Assembly (NCBI GenBank): GCA_020848815.1
Contig: JADLHL010000017.1
Location: 1-55,129, forward strand
Length of the DNA: 55,129 nt
DNA from: Chitinophagaceae bacterium
GTDB lineage: Bacteria; Bacteroidota; Bacteroidia; Chitinophagales; Chitinophagaceae
Direction of reading: 5' to 3'
The position numbers were made by a program, and so were the translations under genes. This document shows positions 26,884 to 36,468 of the stretch, one piece after another. The notes below the pieces were generated by a model that was given only the letters and a program-made list of their open reading frames with translations, was not told where the DNA came from and searched no databases. Within the stretch, counting starts at the first letter, position 1. Every line of letters begins with the position of its first letter.

Positions 26884-28227
26884 TTAGTGTGCTATTTTGG
26901 TGTACACTGCATTCCACTTCTTTTCTTCTGCTTCAAACTTGGCTTTGTCTGCAGGAACTTTAGTGGCAGCTTTTTTGTCTCCATAAATTAAGATAAGCTG
27001 GTCTACCAGTCGCTTGTAGTTCTGCAACTCCATTCCTTTCAAATCTGCATGCTTTCCATAGGCTTCTGCAGACTTCAATAAATAAGGCAACCCTTTGTCT
27101 ACTTCATCGCTGTATTGTTTTCTCAAAGCGTCACGCTTATCTGTGAGTTCTTTTGGTGGCGGTGGCAATTTGCCTGACTTATCGGGCTTGGCAGCTGAGT
27201 TTGCCTTACGGATTTCGTCGGACACTTTGCTGATATCTGCATTCACCTTCACTGCTTTATTGATAAAATGATTGCCCAAATAGTAATAAGGCTTACCATC
27301 GTCAGGTTTTTTATCGCCTGCCTGGCTGAGGTAAGTAATCATTTTTTGCTCCATTTCAGCATAGTTGGTTATGCCCGAAATGTCTTCGGCATTTAGCTTA
27401 TCGAACAAGATAAAACCGTAATTCTGCAGCAATTCCAGGTTGCTTGGCTCTTTGGCTATTTTAGCTTCAATGCGCTTTGTCTTTTCTGCTTCATCTTCCA
27501 AAGACATAATGAAATCTATCTCCTCGAATGTGAAATACTCACTTTTTGGATATAATTCCTTACCGAGTGCTTTATACTTATTAAAGTTTGCAGCATCATC
27601 TTTTTTGAAATAGTAACCCATCAAAAACTGGTAAACGAACTCATTGTCATCACCTCCAATCTTTTTATCAGTTAAACGGGTGAAATAAGGAACGGCTGCA
27701 TCTTCTTGCTTGGCATTTTGGAAAGCAGCACCGGCCAGCAAATTGGCAGTTGTATCAAACTCCATTTTTGCCAGTTTGTTAGCAATAATGAAATCGCTCC
27801 ACTCCACTGTGTTTTTGAAACTTGCAGAAGCTTCCGTCCAATCCTTCTTATTGTAACCTTTGATGCCTTCGTTGAAAAAACTGGAGTAATAGCCTATAGG
27901 TGCATTTGCATACACAGGATCGGCTACCAAAGGCTTGGCTGGGTCCATTTCCAGGTACTTTTTATAGGCTTCAATGCTTTCGCTACGCAGTTGTGTTGCG
28001 GTAGCTTCGTTTGCCGGATCATTCATCAGATAAGCTACAACAGTCGCTTTCAGGATATAAGCTTCTGGCTTGGCAGCATTTTTTGGCTTGGTGAGCAACT
28101 GGTCTAATTGCTCTTTGGCCTTGTTGTACTGCTGTATGGCCAGCGATGTTTTTACTTCATCAAATTGCGCCAGTGCAACCGATGAAATTAGTCCTGTCAA
28201 AGCAAGACTTAATGCAACTTTTTTCAT
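26884..28227 (-). CDS. Exported TPR-like repeat protein
   Basis: A 447-residue protein with a signal peptide ending near VALAQ. The body is helical and has tetratricopeptide-like pairs: AIQQYNKAKEQLDQLL near the start, KKDWTEASASFKNTVEW in the middle and AYKKYLEMDP between them. A proline-rich short spacer (KLPPPPKE) sits in the C-terminal third. TPR proteins act as scaffolds, so the partner cannot be told. It lies 35 bases after gyrA, on the same strand and with no terminator between, so gyrA transcription probably runs into it. Confidence 0.72.
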   Translation of the reverse strand: MKKVALSLALTGLISSVALAQFDEVKTSLAIQQYNKAKEQLDQLLTKPKNAAKPEAYILKATVVAYLMNDPANEATATQLRSESIEAYKKYLEMDPAKPLVADPVYANAPIGYYSSFFNEGIKGYNKKDWTEASASFKNTVEWSDFIIANKLAKMEFDTTANLLAGAAFQNAKQEDAAVPYFTRLTDKKIGGDDNEFVYQFLMGYYFKKDDAANFNKYKALGKELYPKSEYFTFEEIDFIMSLEDEAEKTKRIEAKIAKEPSNLELLQNYGFILFDKLNAEDISGITNYAEMEQKMITYLSQAGDKKPDDGKPYYYLGNHFINKAVKVNADISKVSDEIRKANSAAKPDKSGKLPPPPKELTDKRDALRKQYSDEVDKGLPYLLKSAEAYGKHADLKGMELQNYKRLVDQLILIYGDKKAATKVPADKAKFEAEEKKWNAVYTKIAH

Positions 28228-28262
28228 GATCGATGTATTGGTTTACAATGTATTAGAATAGA

Positions 28263-30869
28263 TTATTGATCTTCTTCGGTGGATGCTTCTGTGTCAGTGG
28301 GTGCTTCTGGCTGCGCATCATCTGCAGGTGCAGCATCAGCTTCAGTGGTTGCGGCTCCTTCTTCTGTACTCAATAGTTCATCTTCCTCCTCTTCTTTCGC
28401 CATTTGTGTGATAGCGGCTATTTCGTCATCGTCTTCAATCCTGATGAGTTTTACACCCTGTGTAGCTCTTCCCGCTTCACGAATGCTGTCCACTCCGGTT
28501 CGGATAGTGATGCCGCTTTTGCAGGTAATCATCAAATCTTCCTCGTCTGATACGGTTAAGATACCCACCAGGTTACCGGTTTTTTCGGTAATACTGATGG
28601 TTTTAACACCTTTACCGCCGCGGTTAGTAATGCGGTACTCGTCAATCGGCGTTTTCTTTCCAAAACCTTTCTGGCTAACCACTAAAATCATCCGGTTTTC
28701 GAGGTCTTCCTTTTTCACACAAAGCATACCTACAACTGAGTCGTTAGCATCATCAACCTCTATGCCACCCACACCAATGGCTCCACGGCCGGTTGGGCGA
28801 ACTTTTTCTTCAGGAAAACGAATGGCCCGTCCAGACTGCAACGCCATCATTATTTCGCTGTTACCATCAGTAAGTTTTGCTTCCAATAGCTGATCACCTT
28901 CTACAATAGTAATGGCATTAACCCCGGTAGATCTTGGTCTGCTAAAATCTTCGAGAGATGTTTTCTTAATAACACCTTTTTTGGTGCACAAAACGATGTA
29001 ATGCTGTTGAACAAACTCTTTATCGTCTAAATTAGCGATATCAATAATAGCTCTAACCTTATCATCTCCAGGCATTTGCATCAAATTTTGGATGGCTCTG
29101 CCTTTGCTGTTTTTGTCGCCTTCAGGTATTTCATACACTTTAAGCCAGTACAGTCTTCCCTTTTCGGTAAAGAACAACAGCGTATGGTGCGTGTTAGCTA
29201 CAAACATGTGCTCAATCCAATCTTCCTGACGGGTACGGCTGCCACGGGCTCCACGTCCTCCCCTGCGCTGCTGCCGGAATTCACTGGAGCTGGTGCGTTT
29301 AATATAGCCCAGGTTAGAAATGGTAACCACCACATCTTCCTGTTCAATCAGGTCAGCTATAGAAATTTCATCGGCCAGGTATTGTATTTCGGTGCGGCGA
29401 GGATCGCCAAACTTCTCTTTTACCTCCAACAATTCCTGCTTGATGATGGCAAAACGCATGTCTTCATTATCGAGCACCGTCTTCAGGTGTTCTATAATTT
29501 TCATGATTTCTTCAAACTCAGCTTTAATCTTGTCCCGCTCCATGCCGGTAAGGCGTTGCAAACGGAGATCCAATACCGCCCTTGCCTGAATCTCACTCAT
29601 GCCGAAGTTGGTCATCAGGCCTTCACGGGCAATTTCTGGAGTAGCAGACTCCCTGATGAGTCGAATTACTTGATCGAGATGATCCAGCGCAATGAGATAG
29701 CCTTGTAAAATATGGGCTCTCTCTTCTGCTTTTTTAAGTTCGTAGCGGGTACGGCGAATTACAACTTCGTGACGGAATGCAACAAACTCACTAATGAGGT
29801 CACGAAGATTGAGGGTACGTGGACGGCCTTTTACCAAGGCAACGTTGTTGATACCGTATGAAGTTTGTAGTTCAGTTAATTTGTATAACTGATTGATTAT
29901 TACCTGGGGTACAGCATCTCTCTTTAAGTCTAGTACCAAACGGGTACCTTCTCTCAGGTTACTTTCATTGTTTACATTTGAAATGCCTTCAATGATTTTT
30001 TCATTCACCAACTGACCAATTTTATCTGTCAGTGTATCCCGGTTTACCTGATAAGGAACCTGGGTGATGATGATTTTGTCTTTCCCTTTTTCGTCGGATT
30101 CTACAGTGGCTTTGCCACGAAGCACTACCCTACCACGACCAGTGAGCAAGCCCTGCTTTACCCCTTCAAAACCATGTATTACACCGCCAGTTGGAAAGTC
30201 AGGTGCTTTTACATATTTGATGAGCTCTTCAGCGGTAATCTCTTTGTTTTCGATGTAGGCAATACAACCATCAACAACTTCGCCCAGGTTGTGGGGCAGC
30301 ATGTTGGTAGCCATACCCACAGCAATACCACTGGCACCATTTACCAGCAGTTGTGGTATTCTGGTAGGCAGTACAGTGGGTTCTTCAAGGCTGTCATCGA
30401 AATTGAGCTGATAATCAACGGTTTCTTTTTCGATATCTACCAGCATGCTTTCAGAAAGCTTCTGCAAGCGGGCTTCGGTATAACGCATGGCAGCCGGTGG
30501 GTCACCATCCTGGTTGCCGAAGTTACCCTGGCCATCTACAAGGGTGTACCGCATGCTCCAGTCCTGAGCCATACGCACCATGGTATCGTAAATAGAAGAG
30601 TCGCCGTGAGGGTGATATTTACCCATCACTTCACCCACAATACGGGCACTTTTCTTGAATGGTTTGCCATAATCGAGGCCCAATTCATTCATGGCATAGA
30701 GCACCCTGCGGTGTACAGGTTTCAAGCCGTCGCGTACATCTGGCAGAGCACGACCGACAATAACCGACATCGAATAATCGATGTACGCTGTCTTCATTTG
30801 CTCTTCAATATTGATCTGAATTATCCTGTTGAAATCGTTTGTTTCCTGAGGCAATTGCTGTTCTTCCAT
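28263..30869 (-). CDS. gyrA: DNA gyrase subunit A
   Basis: GyrA breaks and rejoins DNA in the gyrase tetramer, which adds negative supercoils using ATP bound by GyrB. The catalytic tyrosine is Y130 in [10 protein letters not shown]. The quinolone-determining region [11 protein letters not shown] keeps serine (S91) and aspartate (D95), the sensitive-type residues. The C-terminal beta-pinwheel has the GyrA box QRRGGRG, which wraps DNA and marks this as gyrase rather than topoisomerase IV. The last 45 residues or so are a very acidic tail rich in Glu, Asp, Ala and Thr. Total length 868 residues, within the normal range. Confidence 0.97.
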   Translation of the reverse strand: MEEQQLPQETNDFNRIIQINIEEQMKTAYIDYSMSVIVGRALPDVRDGLKPVHRRVLYAMNELGLDYGKPFKKSARIVGEVMGKYHPHGDSSIYDTMVRMAQDWSMRYTLVDGQGNFGNQDGDPPAAMRYTEARLQKLSESMLVDIEKETVDYQLNFDDSLEEPTVLPTRIPQLLVNGASGIAVGMATNMLPHNLGEVVDGCIAYIENKEITAEELIKYVKAPDFPTGGVIHGFEGVKQGLLTGRGRVVLRGKATVESDEKGKDKIIITQVPYQVNRDTLTDKIGQLVNEKIIEGISNVNNESNLREGTRLVLDLKRDAVPQVIINQLYKLTELQTSYGINNVALVKGRPRTLNLRDLISEFVAFRHEVVIRRTRYELKKAEERAHILQGYLIALDHLDQVIRLIRESATPEIAREGLMTNFGMSEIQARAVLDLRLQRLTGMERDKIKAEFEEIMKIIEHLKTVLDNEDMRFAIIKQELLEVKEKFGDPRRTEIQYLADEISIADLIEQEDVVVTISNLGYIKRTSSSEFRQQRRGGRGARGSRTRQEDWIEHMFVANTHHTLLFFTEKGRLYWLKVYEIPEGDKNSKGRAIQNLMQMPGDDKVRAIIDIANLDDKEFVQQHYIVLCTKKGVIKKTSLEDFSRPRSTGVNAITIVEGDQLLEAKLTDGNSEIMMALQSGRAIRFPEEKVRPTGRGAIGVGGIEVDDANDSVVGMLCVKKEDLENRMILVVSQKGFGKKTPIDEYRITNRGGKGVKTISITEKTGNLVGILTVSDEEDLMITCKSGITIRTGVDSIREAGRATQGVKLIRIEDDDEIAAITQMAKEEEEDELLSTEEGAATTEADAAPADDAQPEAPTDTEASTEEDQ

Positions 30870-30889
30870 AAGTGTGTTTACAAGGGTGA

Positions 30890-30897
30890 CAAATGTA
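30890..30897 (-). promoter_or_regulatory. gyrA promoter, -7 box
   Basis: TACATTTG on the minus strand matches TAnnTTTG exactly and lies 20 bases before the gyrA start. No good -33 box is seen. Confidence 0.5.
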
Positions 30898-30978
30898 CCG
30901 GAAACAACCCTTATTTCATGGGGCTTACAGGCTTATTTTACCCACATTTTAACCTTGTATAAGTACGTTGAAAATCAG

Positions 30979-32169
30979 CTATTTATCACTTGTTGATGGT
31001 ATGATGTTCATACCATAGAAAACAATAAAAGCCTGCGCTACGTTTTTGTAAGAAAATTCTGTGGTTGTTTTGTCAGAAAGTTGATGCCTGAAGGCAGAAA
31101 GTTCGGTGTTGAAAGCCGACAGCATTGCAGCAGCTAATGCGGTAGTATTGCGGTTGGCCACAATCCAGCCTTGCTCCGGTTGCAGCAGCAACTCTTTCAT
31201 GGGTGGAATATCGGAGCCTATAACGGGTATACCCACTGCCAAAGCTTCAATTACTACACAACCAAAAGTTTCGAAAGCGGAATAGAGAATCAATGCTTTA
31301 CTACGGGCTATTTCATGTACCAGTTCCGATTGGGGCATTTCTACCTTCCAAATAATCCGGTGAATGCAACCCAGTTGTTGAGCCAGTTCTTTAAGGTCTT
31401 TTCTCTCAGGCCCAACCATTACCAACACGCCATCCGGATATTGATGAACCACCTCGGCAAATGCCTCGATGATGAATTCGGGCTGTTTTTGCGGCGAAAA
31501 AGTAGATACATGAATGAGTTGATTGGCTTGGCTGCTGATGAGTGACGGGTTAAAAATGGCAGTATCTACTACGTTTGGAATGCGAACCACATTCTTACCG
31601 GAGAGCTCCTTTAATCGTTCGGCCAGGTAAACGGAGACGGCGGAAATGCCTTTGGCGCCCCGCATGGCCTGCAGCCATTTAAAGCGTACATAAGCATTGG
31701 CTTGTTGAAAGTTCGGGGTGGCTTCTTTCAAATATTCGGTCCACTGCTCCGATATAAAAAAAGGCAATTGCCAGTGATTGGCCAATCTGTGTGCCAGCAA
31801 AGCAGCATACACAGCAATATGTGCATGAATGAGCTGTGGCTTACCAAACTCCTGCTCTTGTTGCCGGCTTTGCATCTTTACCAGTTGATGCATTTTTTGG
31901 AGCATCCGCCACTTGTCAATCAAACGAATACCTGATGGGGGAATGTGAAAATAAACAACCGTTTCCCGGACATTCTCGATGAAACGTTTTTCTACCGAAA
32001 CAGATGTAGTGATTTGCCCTTTGGCATCATGAACGAAAGCCCAAACATGCACCGGAATTTGCTGCGCTACGGCCCTTGCATGCCGTTGTAAAAAATCTCC
32101 TGTCAAGGGTTCCAGTGCATTTGGATACCAACTACAAATCCACAACAGATAAGGTGCCTCAGTGCTCAT
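30979..32169 (-). CDS. Glycosyltransferase, GT4-like
   Basis: A GT-B fold glycosyltransferase of 396 residues. The N-terminal acceptor domain has PLTGDFLQRHARAVA near the start and the HAHIAVYAALLAH segment. The C-terminal donor domain has the VSTFSPQKQPEFIIEAF start and the nucleotide-sugar motif FETFGCVVIEALAVGIPVI with the E-x7-E spacing of group 1 (GT4) enzymes. No signal or membrane helix is present. The sugar and acceptor are unknown; an envelope glycan is a general guess. It lies downstream of gyrA's promoter region on the same strand but is upstream in transcription, and it is divergent from tsaC. Confidence 0.82.
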   Translation of the reverse strand: MSTEAPYLLWICSWYPNALEPLTGDFLQRHARAVAQQIPVHVWAFVHDAKGQITTSVSVEKRFIENVRETVVYFHIPPSGIRLIDKWRMLQKMHQLVKMQSRQQEQEFGKPQLIHAHIAVYAALLAHRLANHWQLPFFISEQWTEYLKEATPNFQQANAYVRFKWLQAMRGAKGISAVSVYLAERLKELSGKNVVRIPNVVDTAIFNPSLISSQANQLIHVSTFSPQKQPEFIIEAFAEVVHQYPDGVLVMVGPERKDLKELAQQLGCIHRIIWKVEMPQSELVHEIARSKALILYSAFETFGCVVIEALAVGIPVIGSDIPPMKELLLQPEQGWIVANRNTTALAAAMLSAFNTELSAFRHQLSDKTTTEFSYKNVAQAFIVFYGMNIIPSTSDK

Positions 32170-32267
32170 TTTTTCAAAAGTAATGCTATTTATGCCTTGG
32201 CTTTCATCACTTGCTGAAGCATATTAAAACCTGTGTTTTCTGAATTTGCAGAGCCAAAGGATTATGC

Positions 32268-32276
32268 CACCTTTGC
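32268..32276 (+). promoter_or_regulatory. tsaC promoter with -33 box, abutting the start codon
   Basis: CACCTTTGC (one mismatch to TAnnTTTG) lies five bases before ATG 32282. TTTG at 32245-32248 is 19 bases upstream, a good -33 distance. The geometry favours 32282 over the ATG at 32264 and predicts an almost leaderless mRNA. Confidence 0.5.
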
Positions 32277-32281
32277 CCTGC

Positions 32282-33292
32282 ATGAATACCGGAATATTTC
32301 AAACATCTATTGGCAACGACCTTGCTATTGCTGCAGATTGGCTTCGCCAAAGTGAGTTGGTTGCAATACCTACCGAAACTGTGTATGGTTTGGCGGGCAA
32401 TGCATTGAAGGAAGAATCCGTTTTAAAAATTTTTCTGGCCAAAGACCGTCCACGTTTCAATCCTTTGATTCTTCACGTGCCGGATATTGATGCAGTTAAG
32501 AAGTATGTGCTCGGCATTTCACCAGTCATGGAGTTGCTGATGAATACTTTCAGTCCCGGACCGATTACTTTTTTATTGGATAAAAATCCGGCCTTGGTGA
32601 GTGATGTGGTAACGGCTGGCAGCTCAAAAGTTGCGGTACGCATTCCGGCGCATCCCATTACACAAGCCTTGTTGAAGCAACTCGATTTTCCTTTGGTGGC
32701 ACCCAGCGCCAACCGGTTTGGGTATGTAAGCCCGGTAACTGCCGCCCATGTATACGAAGGCTTGCAGGGAAGAATTCCTTACATATTAGATGGAGGTACT
32801 TGCACCGTAGGTGTAGAAAGTACCATTGTGGATGAAGAAGACGGGCAACTTATTATCCGCAGAACGGGCAAAGTGAGTATAGCAGATATTGCCAAAGCAA
32901 CAGGTGTTTTGCCAACAATAAAAACGCATGCCGAAGATCATCCGGTGGCGCCAGGTATGCTAAAAACCCACTATGCAACCCATACACCTTTGTATTTGGG
33001 TAATGCCACAGAAACATCGGCATTGGCTGCTGGTAAAAAGGTAATCATCATGGGTTGGGGAAGTGAGGAATCGATTGCTGCATCTTATCATTTTCAGGGC
33101 ACAACTATCTTATTGCAAGTTGTTTCACTATCGAACGATTGTCGTATTGATGAAGTAGCCAGTAAGCTTTTTGCCAGCATGCGAAATGCAGACAATATGG
33201 GTGCAGAAGCCATTTTGGTAGAACCTTTTCCGAATGAAGGAATTGGGCAAGCCATCAACGATCGTTTGCAACGTGCATCGGTTTTGCATTGA
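32282..33292 (+). CDS. tsaC: L-threonylcarbamoyladenylate synthase, Sua5 type
   Basis: The enzyme makes threonylcarbamoyl-AMP from threonine, bicarbonate and ATP, the first step of the t6A tRNA modification. The YrdC-like domain shows AIPTETVYGLAGNA, KDRPRFNPLILHV, and VAPSANRFGYVSPV. A linker (about 210-230) and a C-terminal Sua5 domain follow, with KKVIIMGWGSEE and FANMRNADNMGAEAI-like end motifs. At 336 residues it is the long Sua5 form rather than short TsaC. It is transcribed divergently from the glycosyltransferase. The start is set by the promoter described at 32268. Confidence 0.92.
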   Translation: MNTGIFQTSIGNDLAIAADWLRQSELVAIPTETVYGLAGNALKEESVLKIFLAKDRPRFNPLILHVPDIDAVKKYVLGISPVMELLMNTFSPGPITFLLDKNPALVSDVVTAGSSKVAVRIPAHPITQALLKQLDFPLVAPSANRFGYVSPVTAAHVYEGLQGRIPYILDGGTCTVGVESTIVDEEDGQLIIRRTGKVSIADIAKATGVLPTIKTHAEDHPVAPGMLKTHYATHTPLYLGNATETSALAAGKKVIIMGWGSEESIAASYHFQGTTILLQVVSLSNDCRIDEVASKLFASMRNADNMGAEAILVEPFPNEGIGQAINDRLQRASVLH

Positions 33293-33311
33293 TGCAATCT
33301 TCATGCACCAT

Positions 33312-33350
33312 AAAAAAACAAAGCCAGCTACTTGCGTAACTGGCTTTTTA
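33312..33350. terminator. Bidirectional terminator between tsaC and tpiA
   Basis: An 8-bp stem (33320-33327 with 33340-33347), a mismatch, a 2-bp stem and a 6-base loop. T runs occur on both strands, so it can end both convergent genes. Confidence 0.85.
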
Positions 33351-33368
33351 TGTTGGTTGTTGTTGTGA

Positions 33369-34136
33369 TTATCGCTTCAGTCCTTCGATGATTTTTTCGA
33401 AGTCGGCGGCAATGAGGCTTGCACCACCCACCAAACCACCATCCACAGATGGACAGTTGAACAGTGCTTCTGCATTGTCGGCTTTTACGCTGCCACCGTA
33501 CAAGATGGAAACAGAATTGGCCACGTTTTCATCGTATTGCTTAATGAGCATGGCCCGCAGATGAAAGTGCATGTCTTGTGCTTGTTCGATGCTGGCAGTT
33601 TTGCCCGTACCGATAGCCCAAATGGGTTCGTAAGCAATCACTACATTTTTCATTTGCTCAGTGCTCAAATGAAACAGGCTTTCCTGCAGTTGCTTTTTCA
33701 CGTATTCATTTTGCGTACCAGCTTCTCGTACTTCCAGAGGTTCACCGCAGCAGAAAATAGGTTTCAGCCCGTATTCCAATGCGATGTTTACTTTTTGTGC
33801 CAGTACTTCATTTGATTCGCCAAATTGCTCACGGCGTTCGCTGTGGCCTATCACTACATACTCTACACCAATGGAAGCCAGCATGGCTGCAGAAATTTCT
33901 CCAGTGTAGGCGCCATGGTCTTTGTGGTGTACGTTTTGTGCGGCTACTGTAAAGTAGTCGTTGTTTTGACCCACCAAATCTTTTACCATAATGAGGTAAG
34001 GATATGGCACTGCCAGAACAACCAAATGACGCTTGTCGAGGGTATGTGAAATAGCGAGTAAATCTTCTACTAATGTTTTAGCCTGCTCTTTGGTGCAATT
34101 CATTTTCCAGTTAGCGGCTGCAATAAACTTTCTCAT
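33369..34136 (-). CDS. tpiA: Triosephosphate isomerase
   Basis: TpiA interconverts dihydroxyacetone phosphate and glyceraldehyde 3-phosphate in glycolysis. The TIM barrel has all catalytic residues: N9 and K11 in AANWKMN, H98 in VVIGHSERR, E170 in VIAYEPIWAIGTGKT. The phosphate-binding loop is ILYGGSVKADN. Length (255) is normal. It lies downstream of the GlmU-like gene on the same strand, 84 bases away, with no terminator seen between. Confidence 0.97.
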   Translation of the reverse strand: MRKFIAAANWKMNCTKEQAKTLVEDLLAISHTLDKRHLVVLAVPYPYLIMVKDLVGQNNDYFTVAAQNVHHKDHGAYTGEISAAMLASIGVEYVVIGHSERREQFGESNEVLAQKVNIALEYGLKPIFCCGEPLEVREAGTQNEYVKKQLQESLFHLSTEQMKNVVIAYEPIWAIGTGKTASIEQAQDMHFHLRAMLIKQYDENVANSVSILYGGSVKADNAEALFNCPSVDGGLVGGASLIAADFEKIIEGLKR

Positions 34137-34220
34137 TGTGATAAAAATATGGGTTGTTGATGGAATTGATTTTCGAAGATGAAATTACATGTGAAAGAGG
34201 GATGTAAAGACTGACATTTA

Positions 34221-35366
34221 TCAAGCAGAATGGTGATTGAAAACATTCGATAACGTTTGCGCTTCTTGTTCGGTAAGCTCCTGCCCTTTCAATTGCTTCC
34301 AATTTCGGATATGTTCAATTGCTTTTTCAAGCTGATAAGTTTCTTCACTGCCCCAGCTAAACGAGGTAACATGACCATTTACAATACCACCGTGATGCAA
34401 ACTGCAGCACACACCAATGCAGCAACCTGTGTTGATGCTGGTATTGATGGCTGTTCTGGAATAATCGCCCATGATAGTGCCGGCTTTTAAACCTACAGGT
34501 ACAAAACCTTGTACTGCTTGCTGCCACACTTTCACCTCACCTGCAGTGTTTTTGATATTGCTGTTGCTGGTGCCCGCCCCCAGGTTGCACCATTCACCAA
34601 TATAACTGTCACCCAGATAACCATCGTGAGCCTTGTTGCTGTAGTTATGAATTACAGACTGTTTGATTTCGCCGCCCACGGTACAGCGTTGGCCAATGCT
34701 GGTGCCACCGTAAATTTTCGCTCCGGCTTTTACCACCGTGCCTTTGCCAATGTACACCGGGCCGCGAATAATGCAACCTTCCATCACCAATGCATGCTCA
34801 TCAATAATAACAGGTCCATCGGTTGTATTGATGATACAAGCCTGTATACGGGCGGTTGGTGCTATATACAATGCGTCGCCAATTACAGTGTTGTGCTGAC
34901 GAAAAAAATCATTCGCCAATAGCAAGTTGGGCGCATTAACTGTTTGCTGTATGAATGTTGGGTTAAGTTGCACCAACGTGGTAGCATGGTCAAAACGCTT
35001 TGATGTTACCTCCAGTGTTTTGCCCGATGACCAAACAGGCATTTGCCCAAACACTGGTGCCTGTGCGGTGCAAAAAGCGATAATACCAGTTGCATCTTCC
35101 AATACTTCGCCGGGCTGCATTTGTAAAATAGCAGCACACAATTCAGCATCGGGCAACACTGTTGCATCAATGCAATGATAGATAGCTGCGGATGGCAGCG
35201 CTACTGTCAAATGCTTTTCTGATACAGTGGCTATTGGTTGTTGGCTCAGCATAGCCCACCAGTTGGCCAGCGTAGTTGTACCCACTCGCAAATCGGCAAT
35301 TGGCCTTGTGAGAGACAAGGGGTACAACTGTCGGCGACTGTGGGCGGTATCGTATACAACTATCAT
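34221..35366 (-). CDS. GlmU-related sugar nucleotidyltransferase
   Basis: The 381-residue protein belongs to the GlmU-related family common in Bacteroidota. An N-terminal half with LYPLSLTRPIADLRVG resembles a nucleotidyltransferase, but the usual G-x-G-T-R signature is not visible. A C-terminal left-handed beta-helix follows (about 170-330) with hexapeptide repeats such as VIIDEHALVMEGCIIRGPVYIGKG. It probably makes or modifies a UDP-sugar for cell-wall precursors; the exact substrate is uncertain. ATG 35366 is chosen since the following IVVYDTAHSRRQLYPLSL is the expected first strand; an ATG at 35411 would add 15 residues. Confidence 0.78.
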   Translation of the reverse strand: MIVVYDTAHSRRQLYPLSLTRPIADLRVGTTTLANWWAMLSQQPIATVSEKHLTVALPSAAIYHCIDATVLPDAELCAAILQMQPGEVLEDATGIIAFCTAQAPVFGQMPVWSSGKTLEVTSKRFDHATTLVQLNPTFIQQTVNAPNLLLANDFFRQHNTVIGDALYIAPTARIQACIINTTDGPVIIDEHALVMEGCIIRGPVYIGKGTVVKAGAKIYGGTSIGQRCTVGGEIKQSVIHNYSNKAHDGYLGDSYIGEWCNLGAGTSNSNIKNTAGEVKVWQQAVQGFVPVGLKAGTIMGDYSRTAINTSINTGCCIGVCCSLHHGGIVNGHVTSFSWGSEETYQLEKAIEHIRNWKQLKGQELTEQEAQTLSNVFNHHSA

Positions 35367-35443
35367 GAATACTAGCGAAATGCGGGCCAATATACTACCA
35401 ATAGCGGTCACTCTTTCCAGCAGATTAGTAGATGTATAAAAAT

Positions 35444-35472
35444 AAAAACTCCCGCCAAAGGCAGGAGTTTTT
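35444..35472. terminator. Terminator of rpmE
   Basis: A 9-bp stem (35444-35452 with 35464-35472) flanks an inner 3-bp stem around AAA. T runs occur on both strands. It lies 26 bases after the rpmE stop and just upstream of the GlmU-like gene. Confidence 0.88.
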
Positions 35473-35497
35473 AAACAGGTAGTATGGTTCGTTAGAA

Positions 35498-35746
35498 TTA
35501 CTTCTTGGCGTATTTCTTCTTGAACTTATCAATACGACCAGCAGTATCCACCAACACGTTTTTACCAGTGTAGAAAGGGTGGCTGGTGTTTGAAATTTCC
35601 AATTTAATCAGGGGGTATTCGTTACCATCTTCCCAGGTGATGGTTTCTTTGCTGGCAGCAGTAGAGCGGCTCAGGAAAGCAGTGCCATTACTCATGTCTT
35701 TGAAAACAACGAAGCGGTAGCTCTTAGGATGAATGTCTTGTTTCAT
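35498..35746 (-). CDS. rpmE2: Ribosomal protein bL31, type B
   Basis: The 82-residue protein is the type B form of bL31 ([17 protein letters not shown], then [25 protein letters not shown]). It lacks the C-x-x-C zinc site of the type A protein, so it needs no zinc. In other bacteria the type B form is often induced when zinc is short and has a type A partner. Here a strong constitutive-looking promoter suggests it may be the main bL31, but that is inference. Confidence 0.95.
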   Translation of the reverse strand: MKQDIHPKSYRFVVFKDMSNGTAFLSRSTAASKETITWEDGNEYPLIKLEISNTSHPFYTGKNVLVDTAGRIDKFKKKYAKK

Positions 35747-35795
35747 AGTATGTTTTGTTTTACAACCCGACAGCGACCGGGTTGGTTAATGGTCG

Positions 35796-35829
35796 GCAAA
35801 AGTAGGCAAATCAGATTGAAATGAGCAAA
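35796..35829 (-). promoter_or_regulatory. rpmE promoter, -33 and -7 boxes
   Basis: TACTTTTGC at 35796-35804 matches the -7 consensus exactly. TTTG at 35826-35829 lies 21 bases upstream. This is the best-formed Bacteroidota promoter in the window. The leader is about 45 bases. Confidence 0.7.
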
Positions 35830-35868
35830 CCCTTTTCAAGAAATTTGTAATCACTGAATATCAGCGAT

Positions 35869-36360
35869 TTAGCTTTTCATATTGACAAACTGAAGTGGAA
35901 TGCCAAAGTTGCCGCCACGGCACTGGGCAATCACATCCTGCAGGTCGTCAATTTTTTTACCGGTCACCCGAATAATATCATCCATAATGGCAGCCTGCAC
36001 TTTGGCGCCGCTGTCCTTAATCATTTTCACAATCTTCTTGGCGTCTTCCTGCTTAAGGCCATTGCGTACGGGCACTTCTTTCTTCCACACTTTGCCACTT
36101 TGAAAACCTTCTTTGGTAAGGTCGAATGCCTGACCATCGAGCCCCTGCTTAATGCTTCGGCTGATGAGTACATCAATCATTTGCTCCATTTTCATGTCGC
36201 TATCCGCTTCCAGCGACAGCACAAACGTCTTTTTGTCCAAATCCATCACCACATGGCTGCCTTTAAAATCGAAGCGGTTAGTGATTTCTTTACGGGTTAC
36301 GTTTACGGCGTTATCCAGCGTTTGGCCATCTACCTTGCTTACTATATCAAAACTGGGCAT
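35869..36360 (-). CDS. yajQ: YajQ family nucleotide-binding protein
   Basis: A 163-residue protein of the YajQ/DUF520 family. It starts MPSFDIVSKVDGQTLDNAVN, has NRFDFKGS, then ADSDMKMEQMIDVLISRSIKQGLD, and ends with RVTGKKIDDLQDVIAQ. Some family members bind cyclic di-GMP or nucleotides and act in gene regulation; this is known from other species. The start at 36360 is chosen over 36462 because a -7 box (36381-36389) lies between them. Confidence 0.93.
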   Translation of the reverse strand: MPSFDIVSKVDGQTLDNAVNVTRKEITNRFDFKGSHVVMDLDKKTFVLSLEADSDMKMEQMIDVLISRSIKQGLDGQAFDLTKEGFQSGKVWKKEVPVRNGLKQEDAKKIVKMIKDSGAKVQAAIMDDIIRVTGKKIDDLQDVIAQCRGGNFGIPLQFVNMKS

Positions 36361-36380
36361 ATCGTTTTTTTTATTGGAGG

Positions 36381-36389
36381 GCAAAGATA
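36381..36389 (-). promoter_or_regulatory. yajQ promoter, -7 box
   Basis: TATCTTTGC on the minus strand is an exact -7 match, 20 bases before the start. No clear -33 box is seen. Confidence 0.55.
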
Positions 36390-36412
36390 GTCTTCTACCC
36401 TGCTGAAACGAA

Positions 36413-36440
36413 CAGGCAGAACGGAAATCCGCCCTGCCTG
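36413..36440 (-). terminator. Terminator of the outer-membrane receptor gene
   Basis: CAGGCAG at 36413-36419 pairs with CTGCCTG at 36434-36440, with an inner CGGA/TCCG pairing. The following bases are only moderately T-rich. It lies 28 bases beyond the stop of the minus-strand receptor gene. Confidence 0.55.
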
Positions 36441-36468
36441 CTGTATGAATCTTCACATCCAAATGCGA

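Noticed and set aside
28500..30700. Quinolone-resistance change in GyrA
   Set aside because: The key positions S91 and D95 have the sensitive-type residues.
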